Of a stretch of 64,000 bases of DNA, positions 53,935-62,768 are shown in pieces. Under the pieces are notes generated by a model. The model was not told the origin of the DNA. It did not search any database and was given only the letters and a program-made list of their open reading frames with translations. The stretch is from NCBI GenBank assembly GCA_052244495.1, contig JBQPXH010000001.1; one strand, given 5' to 3'. Made by a program: the position numbers and the translations under genes. The DNA comes from Cereibacter_A sp052244495. GTDB taxonomy: Bacteria > Pseudomonadota > Alphaproteobacteria > Rhodobacterales > Rhodobacteraceae. How positions within the stretch are numbered: position 1 is the stretch's first letter; each line of letters begins with the position of its first letter.

Positions 53935-54780
53935 ATGAAACTGCTGCGCCATGGGCCCGCCGGGGCCGAACGACCCGGCCTCGTCTGGACCGACGGCTCG
54001 ATCCGCGACCTGTCGGGCGTGGTGCCGGACATCGCGGGCGAGGTGCTGTCGGACGAGGGGCTGGCGAAGCTCCGCGACATCGACGGGGCGAGCCTGCCCG
54101 TCGTGCCGGAAGGCACGCGCCTCGGCCCCTGCGTCGCGGGCACGACCAAGTTCGTCTGCATCGGCCTGAACTATTCGGATCACGCCGCCGAGACCGGTGC
54201 GCAGGTCCCGCCCGAGCCGATCATCTTCATGAAGGCCAATTCGGCGATCTGCGGGCCGAACGACCCGATCATCATTCCCCGCGGCTCGGTGAAGACCGAC
54301 TGGGAAGTGGAACTGGCCGTCATCATCGGCAAGAAGGCGAAATATGTCTCCGAGGCCGAGGCGCTGGACCATGTCGCGGGATATGCGGTGGCCAATGACG
54401 TCTCCGAGCGCTCGTTCCAGGCCGAGCGGTCGGGCCAGTGGACCAAGGGCAAGAGCTGCGACAACTTCGGGCAGCTCGGGCCCTGGCTCGTGACGCGCGA
54501 CGAGGTGGCCGACCCGCAGAGCCTGCCGCTGTGGCTGTCGGTCAACGGAGAGAAGATGCAGAACGGCACGACCGGGACGATGGTCTACGGCGTGGCCCAT
54601 CTGGTCAGCTACCTGTCGCAGTTCATGACGCTCCATCCGGGCGACGTGATCTCGACCGGCACGCCTCCGGGCGTGGGCCTCGGCATGAAGCCGCCGCGGT
54701 TCCTCAAGCCGGGCGACGTGGTCGAGCTTGGCGTCGAAGGGCTGGGCCAGCAACGGCAGGAGGTCGTCGCCGACGCGTGA
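53935..54780 (+). CDS. Fumarylacetoacetate hydrolase-family protein (2,4-diketo-3-deoxy acid hydrolase-like)
   Basis: 281 residues. The FAH pattern is GLNYSDHAAETGAQVPPEPIIFMK followed by the metal-binding DWEVELAVIIG, and the C-terminal GDVISTGTPPGVG. It would cleave a diketo acid to pyruvate plus a hydroxy acid such as lactate. The adjacent lactate-type dehydrogenase at 50331 could then use the product. Ureidoglycolate lyase-like and catechol-pathway isomerases belong to the same family, so the substrate is open. Confidence 0.85.
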   Translation: MKLLRHGPAGAERPGLVWTDGSIRDLSGVVPDIAGEVLSDEGLAKLRDIDGASLPVVPEGTRLGPCVAGTTKFVCIGLNYSDHAAETGAQVPPEPIIFMKANSAICGPNDPIIIPRGSVKTDWEVELAVIIGKKAKYVSEAEALDHVAGYAVANDVSERSFQAERSGQWTKGKSCDNFGQLGPWLVTRDEVADPQSLPLWLSVNGEKMQNGTTGTMVYGVAHLVSYLSQFMTLHPGDVISTGTPPGVGLGMKPPRFLKPGDVVELGVEGLGQQRQEVVADA

Positions 54781-54885
54781 GACCGGGCGGGGCCGGTCGT
54801 TGCGGCGCATGTCGCCGGGACGTATCGGCCCTTCTCTCCTGTCCCGCGACCAGCGTTCACGGCGCACTCCCGCGGATGCATCTTC

Positions 54886-54951
54886 TTGACACCCGGCCCG
54901 TGCGATCCTGAAAAGCGCTGTTCTTCCTCCTGATCCTGAAGGATGATCCTG
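54886..54951 (+). promoter_or_regulatory. Candidate promoter with three GATCCTG repeats before the XRE regulator
   Basis: TTGACA at 54886-54891 is a good -35; 17 nt later the poor -10 TGAAAA overlaps the first of three GATCCTG repeats (54904, 54932, 54945). The middle repeat also forms ATCCT-GA-AGGAT. This suggests autoregulation by the gene product. Confidence 0.45.
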
Positions 54952-54972
54952 TAAAGTCGGGAGGAGCGGATC

Positions 54973-56259
54973 ATGCCGATGACGGCGCTGACGGGAAGCC
55001 GGGTGAGAGAGCGGCGGCAACAGCTCGGGCTCAGGCAGGCCGATCTGGCGCGGGCCGCGGGCATCTCGGCCTCCTATCTCAACCTGATCGAGCACAACCG
55101 GCGGCGCATCGGCGGCGAGGTGCTGTCACGGCTGGCGCTTGCCCTGAAGATCGAGGCGCAGACGCTGTCGACTGGGGCGGAGGGCGTGCTGATCGAGGAT
55201 CTGCGAGCCGCGGCCGCCTCGGCCGGGGACGAGCAGCCCGAACTCGACCGGGTGGAGGATCTGGTCGGCCGCTATCCCGGCTGGGCGCGGATGCTGGCCG
55301 CGCAGCACCGGCGGGTGGGCCTGCTCGAGCGGACCGTGACCGCGCTGAACGATCGGCTGACCCACGACACGCACCTGAGCCAGGCGCTGCACGAGGTGCT
55401 CTCGGCGGTCAGTGCCGTGCGCTCGACCGCCGCGATCCTCGCGGAGACCGAGGACATAGATCCCGACTGGCGTGCGCGCTTCCATGCCAACATCCATGCC
55501 GACAGCGAGCGGCTCGCGGTGGGGGCCGAGGCGCTGGTGGCCTATCTCGATGCGGCATCCGAGGACGAGGAACAGGGCCTCGCCGCGCCGCAGGAGGAGG
55601 TGGAAGGCTGGCTCGCCGGGCGCGGCTGGCATCTGGCGGAGCTGGAAGAGCCGGGCGGTCGCGCGGTGCTCGAGGCCGAGGTCGAGCATCTCGCCTCGGA
55701 GGCCGGTCGCGCGATGGCGCGCGACTGGATCCAGCGGGCCGAGGCGGACGCGGCCGCCATGCCGCTCGAGCCCTTCCGCGCGGCCCTGCGGACCGAGGGG
55801 GATCCGGTGCTGGTGGCCCGGCAGTTCGGGGTCGGCGTATTGGCGACCTTCCGGCGCATGGCGACCCTTCCGGGTGCGATTGCGGGCCTCGTGATCTGTG
55901 ACGGCTCCGGTACGCTGGTGTTCCGCAAGCCACCCGAGGGCTTCCTCTTGCCGCGCTTCGGGGCGGCCTGTCCGCTCTGGCCGCTGTTCGAGGCGCTTGC
56001 GCGGCCGCTCAGCCCGATCGAGGCGGTGGTGGAGCCCGCGGCCCGGACCCGCCGGCGCTTCCGCACGCGGGCCTTCTGCGAGCCGCGCCACCCATCCGGG
56101 TTCTCAGGCCCCGAGTTGCGCGAGGCGGGCATGCTGATCGAGCCCGCGCTGCCCGATCCGGCGAGGGAGCCGCGCGCCGTCGGCACGTCCTGCCGGATCT
56201 GCCCGCGCGCGGGATGCCCCGCCCGCCGAGAACCCTCGATCCTGCTGGAGGGGGAGTAG
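54973..56259 (+). CDS. XRE-family regulator with short-chain acyl-type C-terminal domain (DUF2083)
   Basis: 428 residues. The N-terminal Cro/CI helix-turn-helix is LGLRQADLARAAGISASYLNLIEHNRRRI. A long helical middle follows, and the C-terminal cysteine motif CRICPRAGCPARREPSIL (about 405-422) is typical of the DUF2083 ScfR/PccR/RamB group. Those relatives control short-chain acyl-CoA metabolism such as acetate and propionate use. GGAGGAGCG precedes the ATG. The histidine kinase module follows. Confidence 0.85.
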   Translation: MPMTALTGSRVRERRQQLGLRQADLARAAGISASYLNLIEHNRRRIGGEVLSRLALALKIEAQTLSTGAEGVLIEDLRAAAASAGDEQPELDRVEDLVGRYPGWARMLAAQHRRVGLLERTVTALNDRLTHDTHLSQALHEVLSAVSAVRSTAAILAETEDIDPDWRARFHANIHADSERLAVGAEALVAYLDAASEDEEQGLAAPQEEVEGWLAGRGWHLAELEEPGGRAVLEAEVEHLASEAGRAMARDWIQRAEADAAAMPLEPFRAALRTEGDPVLVARQFGVGVLATFRRMATLPGAIAGLVICDGSGTLVFRKPPEGFLLPRFGAACPLWPLFEALARPLSPIEAVVEPAARTRRRFRTRAFCEPRHPSGFSGPELREAGMLIEPALPDPAREPRAVGTSCRICPRAGCPARREPSILLEGE

Positions 56260-56558
56260 TCTCGCTTGCTTGATCGGCCGGGCGGCGCGGGCGTCCGCAA
56301 GACACCTCCGAAAGGCCCGGGTTCCGTGGTTCGGCCGAGACGGTCTCCGCCTTCGGGAGGAAGCGCGGCCGCCCCTGCGGCGAGACCTGCCGCTTCGGCG
56401 GAAGGCTCCGGCCGCGCTGCATGACCGTCAGGGTCGCCTGGCAGGCTTCCGGCACCGCCATGCGCCGGCTTCCAGCTTTGACAGCAAAGCTTTTTCCGCA
56501 GATAGTTGCGAAGGGGCAGGGGAGGACGGCCCCGGTGCAGGTTCCGGGGGGATGGTTC

Positions 56559-56927
56559 ATGACGGCGCATGTGCTGCTGATCGAGGACGAGCCGAACATT
56601 GCCGAGGCGATCCGGTTCATCCTGATGCGCGACGGACTGAAGGTCTCGACCCACTCCGGAGGCGCCGATGCGATCGAGGTGGTGCGGAGTTCCCAGCCCG
56701 ATCTTCTGATCCTCGATCTCATGCTGCCGGGGATGAGCGGATTCGACATCCTTTCGGCCCTGCGTGCGGATCCCGACACCGAGGACCTGCCCGTCCTGAT
56801 GCTGACCGCCAAGGGGCAGGGACGCGACCGCGCGGCGGCGGAACGGGCGGGGGTCGATGCCTTCATGTCGAAACCCTTTTCCAACACGGAAATGCTGGCG
56901 TCGGTCCGGGCGCTCGTGCCGCGATGA
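56559..56927 (+). CDS. Response regulator, receiver domain only
   Basis: 122 residues. The phosphoacceptor is Asp53 in LLILDLMLPGMSGFD; acidic pocket IEDEP near 8-12, Thr in MLTAK and Lys105 in MSKPFS. There is no output domain, so it acts by protein contact like CheY or Spo0F. The stop overlaps the small membrane protein gene (ATGA), itself coupled to the kinase. Confidence 0.93.
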   Translation: MTAHVLLIEDEPNIAEAIRFILMRDGLKVSTHSGGADAIEVVRSSQPDLLILDLMLPGMSGFDILSALRADPDTEDLPVLMLTAKGQGRDRAAAERAGVDAFMSKPFSNTEMLASVRALVPR

Positions 56928-57214
56928 GCCGCCGGCGCTCGCCGCTGTTTCTCGCGCGGCGGTCCTACCGCAGGCGCAGGCTGCGTGACGCGGCGCGCGT
57001 GCTGCCGATCTTCGGATCGTTCCTGTTCCTGCTGCCGATCCTGTGGGAGCCGGCGGCCACCGACCGGCGCGACACGGCGCCGGACGGCGTCTATCTCTTC
57101 GTGGTCTGGGCGCTGCTGATCCTCGTGGCCGGCGCCATGGCGCCGGGGCTCAGGGCCGAAGCGCGCGAGGACGGGGCGGACGAAAGCGGATCCGCGGAGG
57201 GCGGAGCGGGCTGA
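56924..57214 (+). CDS. Small two-helix membrane protein of unknown function
   Basis: 96 residues. A strongly basic N-terminus (RRSYRRRRLR) is followed by helices at about 28-43 and 58-77 and an acidic Gly/Ala-rich tail. The basic start would keep the N-terminus in the cytoplasm. It overlaps both neighbours by 4 nt, so production is tied to the regulator and kinase. Small subunits are known for some acetate-type symporters, and this could play that part. I do not recognise a named family. Confidence 0.75.
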   Translation: MSRRRSPLFLARRSYRRRRLRDAARVLPIFGSFLFLLPILWEPAATDRRDTAPDGVYLFVVWALLILVAGAMAPGLRAEAREDGADESGSAEGGAG

Positions 57215-59898
57215 TGCCGTTCGATCTCCTGGTTCTTTCCTGTCTCAGCTACGTCATCTTCCTGTTCCTCGTGGCTTTCCTCGTCGAGCGCAGGGCGGTG
57301 GGCGAGGCGCTGCCCTGGCTGCGGTCGCCGCTGGTCTACACGCTCTCGCTCTCGATCTACTGCACGGCCTGGACCTTCTACGGCGCGGTGGGCTACGCGG
57401 CACGCTCGGGGCTCGAGTTCCTGACCATCTACCTCGGGCCGACGCTGGTCTTCGTCGGCTGGTGGTGGGTGCTGCGCAAGCTGGTGCGGATCGGGCGGCA
57501 GCAGCGGGTAACCTCGATCGCCGACCTGATCTCGTCGCGCTACGGCAAGTCGAACCTTCTGGGCGTGCTTGTCACGCTCCTCTGCGTCGTCGCAGCGACC
57601 CCCTATATCGCGCTGCAACTGCAGTCGGTGACGCTCAGCTTCAGCGTCTTCGCAAGCGGCGCGCACGAGGGCTGGCAGATGCCCGACCGCGACAGCACGG
57701 CAATCTGGGTCGCCGCCGGCCTCGCGCTCTTCACCATCCTCTTCGGAACCCGCAAGCTCGACGCCAACGAGCAGCACACCGGGATCGTCACTGCCATCGC
57801 CGTCGAGGGGGTCGTGAAGCTGGTGGCGCTCGTGGCGGTCGGCGCCTATGTCGTCTGGGGGATCGCGGACGGGCCGGCCGACATCATCGCGCGGATCGAC
57901 CGGTCCGCAATCGCGGACTGGGAACTTGCGCCTTCGCGGTGGGCGGGCCTCACCTTCCTCTCGGCGGCGGCGGTCGTCTGCCTGCCGCGCATGTTCCAGG
58001 TGCTGGTGGTAGAGACCGGGGACGAGCGCCACCTCGCCACCGCAAGCTGGGCCTTCCCGCTCTACATGTTCCTGATGAGCCTCTTCGTCGTGCCGATCGC
58101 GGTGGTGGGGCTGGAGATCATGCCCGAGGGCGCCAATCCGGATCTCTTCGTCCTGACCGTCCCCCTCGATCAGGGGCGCGGAGGACTGGCGATGCTGGCC
58201 TTCCTCGGCGGCTTCTCCTCGGCCACCGCCATGGTCATCGTGGCCGCCGTGGCCCTGGCAACGATGGTGTCCAACCACATCGTCATGCCGCTCTGGCTGT
58301 CGCTGCGGCCGACGCCCGCGGTCAGCGGCGATGTGCGGCGGCTGGTCCTGCTCGCACGGCGGATCTCGATCGCGGGGGTGCTCGCTCTCGGCTATGGCTA
58401 CTACCGCCTCTCGGGAGGATCGAGCGCTCTCGCCGCCATCGGTCTCATCTCCTTCGTCGGCGTGGCGCAGATCCTGCCCGCGATGCTCGGCGGCATCTTC
58501 TGGCGCGGAGCCACGCGCACGGGCGCCCTCTATGGCCTCCTGCTCGGTTTCGCGGTCTGGGCCTACACGCTCTTCCTGCCCTCCTTCGGCGAGGGTGCCG
58601 TCCTCTCCGCCCACACCATCACGGAAGGCCCCTTCGGCGTAGGCTGGCTCCGCCCGCAGGCGCTGTTCGGCGTCGGGCGGATGGATCCGCTCATTCATTC
58701 GATGTTCTGGTCGCTCGCCCTCAACACGACGGTCTTCGTCGCGGCCTCGCTCGTGACCTTTCCGGGGCCGCTGGAACGGCTGCAGGGTGCAGCCTTCGTG
58801 AATGTCTTCGAGACCGGCGACCGCGGCCCGCAGGGATGGGCGCAGGGCAAGGCGGAATCCGAGGAACTTCTGGTCATGGCGCAGCGCATCCTGGGCGAGG
58901 AGGCGGCGCTGGCGCTGTTTCAGTCCGAGGCGCGCGCGCAGGGCAAGCAGGGCTACCTGCCCGACCCGATCCCGGTCTTCGTCGAGCGGCTGGAGCGGAG
59001 GCTCGCAGGGTCGGTGGGCGCGGCCACGGCCCATGCCATGCTGGCGCAGCTGGCCGGTCGCGCGGCGGTGTCCGTCGAGGATCTGATGGCGGTGGCCAAC
59101 GAAACCGCGCAGATCATGGAGTATTCCGCGCGGCTCGAAGCGCAGCAGGAGGAACTGACCCGCACGGCCCGGCAGCTGCGCGAGGCGAACGACAAGCTCA
59201 CCCGGCTCTCGGTGCAGAAGGACGCCTTCCTGAGCCAGATCAGCCACGAATTGCGCACGCCCATGACCTCGATCCGCGCCTTCTCGGAGATCCTGATGGA
59301 GGGCGACCTGCCGCCCGAGATGGCGGCACGCCACGCCCGGATCATCCACGAGGAGGCCATCCGGCTCACCCGGCTGCTCGACGACCTGCTGGATCTCTCG
59401 GTGCTCGAGAACGGGTCGGTGCAGCTGAACCTGGGCCTCTCCAACCTCCAGCAGATGATCGACCGGGCGCTGCAGGCCGCGGCGCATACCCGGCCCGAGC
59501 GCGGCTTCACCATTCACCGCGATCCCACGGCCGAGAACATCTTTCTCTTCACCGACGGTGACCGGCTCGCGCAGGTCTTCATCAACCTGATCTCGAACGC
59601 CCGCAAATACTGCGATGCCGAGTATCCCGAGCTGCGGATCTCGGTGCGCCAGAAGGGCGGGCGCGTGACGGTGGATTTCGCCGACAACGGCTCCGGGATC
59701 TCGAAGGAAAGCCAGGAGCTGATCTTCGAGAAGTTTGCGCGGCTGTCCGACCAGACGCGGGCCGGCGGCGCGGGTCTGGGCCTCGCCATCTGCCGCGAGG
59801 TGATGGCCAACCTCGGCGGCACCATCACCTATCTGCCGGGGCAGGGCGGCGCCGCCTTCCGCGTGACGCTGCCGCTGCGCCTCCAGCGGGCGGCGTGA
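57214..59898 (+). CDS. Sodium:solute symporter-STAC-histidine kinase fusion (CbrA-like)
   Basis: 894 residues. Residues 1 to about 500 are a 13-helix SLC5-type symporter (IYCTAWTFYGAVGYAARSG near 50). A STAC-like linker (ALFQSEARAQGKQGYLPDPIPVFVERLE... at about 568-625) and a coiled coil follow. The kinase has H-box ISHELRTPMTSIR with His678, N-box NLISNARKY, and G boxes FADNGSGI and GAGLGLAIC. It probably senses the substrate it transports. The local receiver-only regulator is the likely partner. An upstream acyl-type regulator suggests short-chain carboxylates, by inference. Confidence 0.93.
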   Translation: MPFDLLVLSCLSYVIFLFLVAFLVERRAVGEALPWLRSPLVYTLSLSIYCTAWTFYGAVGYAARSGLEFLTIYLGPTLVFVGWWWVLRKLVRIGRQQRVTSIADLISSRYGKSNLLGVLVTLLCVVAATPYIALQLQSVTLSFSVFASGAHEGWQMPDRDSTAIWVAAGLALFTILFGTRKLDANEQHTGIVTAIAVEGVVKLVALVAVGAYVVWGIADGPADIIARIDRSAIADWELAPSRWAGLTFLSAAAVVCLPRMFQVLVVETGDERHLATASWAFPLYMFLMSLFVVPIAVVGLEIMPEGANPDLFVLTVPLDQGRGGLAMLAFLGGFSSATAMVIVAAVALATMVSNHIVMPLWLSLRPTPAVSGDVRRLVLLARRISIAGVLALGYGYYRLSGGSSALAAIGLISFVGVAQILPAMLGGIFWRGATRTGALYGLLLGFAVWAYTLFLPSFGEGAVLSAHTITEGPFGVGWLRPQALFGVGRMDPLIHSMFWSLALNTTVFVAASLVTFPGPLERLQGAAFVNVFETGDRGPQGWAQGKAESEELLVMAQRILGEEAALALFQSEARAQGKQGYLPDPIPVFVERLERRLAGSVGAATAHAMLAQLAGRAAVSVEDLMAVANETAQIMEYSARLEAQQEELTRTARQLREANDKLTRLSVQKDAFLSQISHELRTPMTSIRAFSEILMEGDLPPEMAARHARIIHEEAIRLTRLLDDLLDLSVLENGSVQLNLGLSNLQQMIDRALQAAAHTRPERGFTIHRDPTAENIFLFTDGDRLAQVFINLISNARKYCDAEYPELRISVRQKGGRVTVDFADNGSGISKESQELIFEKFARLSDQTRAGGAGLGLAICREVMANLGGTITYLPGQGGAAFRVTLPLRLQRAA

Positions 59899-60039
59899 AC
59901 CCTCCGGCCGGTTCGGGCAAGCGCCGCGGCACGGGCTTGCGGCCGAGACGACGGTCCGGCCGGGCGTTGCAGCGGAAGATCGACCCGCGCAGCCGTCAAC
60001 CCTTTCTCAACTCTGTCGTGCCAAAAGGTCCGGAGGCGA

Positions 60040-60993
60040 TTGCAGGACGATGCGGTGACGGAAAGCGTGCTCAGGCGCAAGATCGAGGCGAAGGCCCGGC
60101 CGGTGGTGCCGCAGGTCACGGGGGCGGAGCGTGGGCTCAGGCTGTCGCTGGCGCGGGCGGCGCGGGACTCGTTCGCGCTGGCGCTCGACGTGGCGCAGCT
60201 CGCCTCGGCCCGGCGGTCTCTGGCCGAACTTCTCGAACTGCCGGAGGAACTCTCGCTCCACGCGGTCCTCGAGGGACCGGGCGAGGGGCTGGGGCTTCTG
60301 GTCCTGTCGCCCCCGGTGCTCTCCGCGCTGATCGAGGTGCAGACGATCGGCCGCGTGACCGCGCTGCCGGTCGCGACCCGCAAGCCCACCCGCACCGATG
60401 CCGCAATGGTCTCCGGCTTCATGGACCGGTTCCTTTCGGAACTGGACCTGCTGATCGACGAGGACGAGGATCGGATCTGGGCGGCCGGCTTCCGCTACGC
60501 GTCCTTCCTCGACGATCCACGGCCTCTGGGTCTCCTGCTCGAGGATTGCGACTACCGCGTCTTCACCGCCGAGGTGGACCTCGCGCTCGGGTCCAAGACC
60601 GGAACGCTTCTCCTCGCCTTTCCGGCCGAAGGCCGGGGTGAGCCGCTGGCACCCCCGACCGAACCGGAGGGAGAGGCGGCACCCCCGACCGATTTCGGCA
60701 ACGCCCTGGCGGAGCAGGTCATGGGGGCGGATTGCCGCCTCGACGCGGTGCTGAGCCGCGTGACCCTGCCCCTCGGCATGCTGATGCAGTGGCAGGTTGG
60801 CGATCTGGTGGAGCTGCCGAAGGCTACGCTCGACGGCATTTCCTTCGAGGGTCTCGATGGCCATCGCATCGCCGAGGGCAGGCTCGGTCAGCATCGCGGC
60901 ATGCGCGCCGTGCGGCTCTCGCCCGCCGCTGCCGCCATGGAGCCAGCAAGTGGCGGCGTCGTCCCCTTCGCGATGACCGGCAGCGATGACTGA
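60040..60993 (+). CDS. FliM/FliN-type (SpoA domain) motor switch-like protein
   Basis: 317 residues from TTG at 60040 (GGAGG just upstream); a GTG at 60055 is possible. The C-terminal 80 residues (VLSRVTLPLGMLMQWQVGDLVELPKATLDGISFEG) look like the SpoA fold of FliM/FliN. The N-terminal two thirds are weakly FliM-like. Flagellar genes are absent nearby, so it is an orphan, maybe a modified motor switch subunit or a type III secretion-like component. Confidence in the SpoA domain is moderate. Confidence 0.7.
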   Translation: MQDDAVTESVLRRKIEAKARPVVPQVTGAERGLRLSLARAARDSFALALDVAQLASARRSLAELLELPEELSLHAVLEGPGEGLGLLVLSPPVLSALIEVQTIGRVTALPVATRKPTRTDAAMVSGFMDRFLSELDLLIDEDEDRIWAAGFRYASFLDDPRPLGLLLEDCDYRVFTAEVDLALGSKTGTLLLAFPAEGRGEPLAPPTEPEGEAAPPTDFGNALAEQVMGADCRLDAVLSRVTLPLGMLMQWQVGDLVELPKATLDGISFEGLDGHRIAEGRLGQHRGMRAVRLSPAAAAMEPASGGVVPFAMTGSDD

Positions 60994-61190
60994 TCCGCGC
61001 AGGTCTCCCCCTGAGCCTCGCAAGCCGGGGCCGATCCTGCTGCAAGGGGAGGAGCAGGCACCCTGATCACGCGCTTCTGCGCAGCGAGGTCCGGATGCTC
61101 AGCGACGGGCAGGCGACCGGAATGCCCGGCTTGCAGGGACCGCTCGAGGGACGGACGGCATGCGACCGACGGGCGCCGGGATGCGCGCGG

Positions 61191-61622
61191 TCAGGCCTTC
61201 GTTTCGGCGAGGCGGTCGATCTCGCGCCGGAAGCCTTCCAGCTGGTATCCGTGGCTTGCGGCCCGGGCGATCAGCTCGTCGGTCGGCAGTCGCCCGGCGC
61301 TGGCCAGCGCCCAGACGACCGAGGACCGGTTGCCCGAGGCGCAGTAGGCCAGAACCGGACCGGACGCCGCGTCGATGGCATCGCGCTGGCGGTGCACGTT
61401 CTCGAGCGTGATCGCCCCGCCGATCACGGGGTTCGCGACGAAGGTGAAGCCCTCGGCTTCGGCCGCGTCGCGCATCGCGTCCGTGTGCAGCGGCGGAGGG
61501 ATCTCGCCATCCGGGCGGTTGTCGATGATCGTCGTGAAACCCGCTGCCCGGAGCGCCGGGAGCTCTTCCGGCGATATCTGCGGCGAGACGGCGTAGCTGT
61601 CGGTGAGGTGACGAAAGCTCAT
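61191..61622 (-). CDS. TIGR01244-family phosphatase/sulfur-transferase-like protein
   Basis: 143 residues from the ATG at 61622. The active-site loop YCASGNRSS has Cys94 and Arg99, as in dual-specificity phosphatase-like (DUF442) proteins, with IIDNRPDGE near 32-40 as the conserved acidic segment. In other bacteria this domain is fused to a persulfide dioxygenase (Blh), where it may act on sulfur compounds. Standalone here and divergent from the TraR/DksA-like gene. Confidence 0.82.
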   Translation of the reverse strand: MSFRHLTDSYAVSPQISPEELPALRAAGFTTIIDNRPDGEIPPPLHTDAMRDAAEAEGFTFVANPVIGGAITLENVHRQRDAIDAASGPVLAYCASGNRSSVVWALASAGRLPTDELIARAASHGYQLEGFRREIDRLAETKA

Positions 61623-61806
61623 GGAGATCCCTTGCTGCGGCGCGGCTCTGCCGGCAACCATAGCGTCGGGCGGGATGGGAGGAAAGGTCGCAGGCGCCGG
61701 CCCGGCGCTCACTTCGACCGTGCGATGACACGCGCAGGGACCGTCCGTCCGGCGGCTTCCGTCCGGGCGCCGACCGGCCCTGCCGTGTTGCTGCCGCCTT
61801 GAATCA

Positions 61807-61848
61807 TTGACTCAAGTCAAGGAGTCACGGCTGGCCTTCGCCTAACCT
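61807..61848 (+). promoter_or_regulatory. FNR/FnrL-type box and -10 of a class II promoter
   Basis: TTGACTCAAGTCAA (61807-61820) matches the FNR pattern TTGAY-N4-RTCAA. TAACCT at 61843-61848 would be the -10 if transcription starts near 61855, placing the box at exactly -41.5. The ATG is at 61873. This geometry supports oxygen-responsive activation of the TraR/DksA-like gene. Confidence 0.6.
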
Positions 61849-61872
61849 CGCCGCACCCAGAGGAGGTGTGCC

Positions 61873-62190
61873 ATGATCGACATCGCCAGACGCAAGGCCC
61901 AGCTGGAGACCCGGCTTGCCGATCTGGGGGCGCGGCTCGAAGGCATCGAAGCCGAGCTGGATTCGCACAACTCCCGCGACTGGGAAGAACTCGCGACCGA
62001 GCGCGAGACCGAGGAAGTGCTCGAAAGCATGGGCACCTCGGGACAGCAGGAAATGCGCGCCATCATGGCTGCGCTCGCCCGCATCGAGGCGGACGAATAC
62101 GGCTACTGCGTGAAATGCGGTTCGGAAATCGGCGATGCGAGGCTCGACGTCTTGCCCTACACGCCGTTCTGCCGCAATTGCGCCGGGTGA
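61873..62190 (+). CDS. TraR/DksA-family zinc-finger regulator
   Basis: 105 residues. A helical N-terminal coiled coil leads to the zinc finger with Cys79, Cys82, Cys100 and Cys103. It is shorter than E. coli DksA (151). Such proteins enter the RNA polymerase secondary channel and alter promoter choice. AGGAGGTG precedes the ATG. A 61-codon gene follows 17 nt later. An FNR-type box upstream suggests low-oxygen induction. Confidence 0.9.
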   Translation: MIDIARRKAQLETRLADLGARLEGIEAELDSHNSRDWEELATERETEEVLESMGTSGQQEMRAIMAALARIEADEYGYCVKCGSEIGDARLDVLPYTPFCRNCAG

Positions 62191-62207
62191 CCGGCGGAGG
62201 AGGACAG

Positions 62208-62393
62208 ATGACGATCGCGACCAAGCCCAGGCCGGTGCAGGACAAGCCGAACACGATGGCAGCGGATGACGAAGGCCCGATGGAGAGCCTCGCCCATCTG
62301 CTCGTCGAGATGCAGGGTCTCGCCCTCGTCCTGCCGCCGGTGGATCGGACCGAGGCCGAGATCGAGGCCGAATTCGACAACATGCCGGTCTGA
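62208..62393 (+). CDS. Small hypothetical protein downstream of the DksA-like gene
   Basis: 61 residues. GGAGGAGGACAG precedes the ATG, strong support for translation. Sequence is soluble and acidic at the end (EAEIEAEFDNMPV), with a helix around MESLAHLLVEMQGLAL. No family recognised. Co-transcription with the DksA-like gene is likely. Confidence 0.7.
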   Translation: MTIATKPRPVQDKPNTMAADDEGPMESLAHLLVEMQGLALVLPPVDRTEAEIEAEFDNMPV

Positions 62394-62552
62394 TCCTGAA
62401 GCTGTTGCCGGGGGGGCGGCGCAGAGGCCGCTTTCGTCACTCCGACAGGCAGCCCTGCGTCGCGGGCCCCCGCAGGCGTCAGCCGACGGGCTGCCGCTTC
62501 CCGTCCCACGTCCGTCGGGCCGCGCCTTTCTCGGGAGCGGCCGGGCGGGACG

Positions 62553-62768
62553 TCATCCCAGCAGGATGCCCGCCACCACGCACATGAGGCCGATCGCCGA
62601 GATCCCCAGGGCCGCGAGGTTCAGTGCCACGACGCGCTGCAGTCGCGCGCGCATCTCGGCATCCGGCAACTGCGCGCGGCGCGCCGACATCGCAAGCCAG
62701 ATGCACCACGCCAACCCGCCGACGCCCGCGAGCGAGATCGCGGCTCCGATCCAGATCATCCATTCCAT
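62553..62768 (-). CDS. Small membrane protein
   Basis: 71 residues from the ATG at 62768, with GGGAGAG upstream. Two hydrophobic helices (WMIWIGAAISLAGVGGLAWCIWLAM and ALGISAIGLMCVVAGILLG) flank a charged cytoplasmic loop. No named family recognised. Divergent from gapR. Confidence 0.7.
   Translation of the reverse strand: MEWMIWIGAAISLAGVGGLAWCIWLAMSARRAQLPDAEMRARLQRVVALNLAALGISAIGLMCVVAGILLG

Noticed and set aside
57091..59517. About 800-codon minus-strand open frame opposite the symporter-kinase
   Set aside because: Low-complexity Glu/Arg/His composition, no RBS and no motif; a shadow of the real gene.
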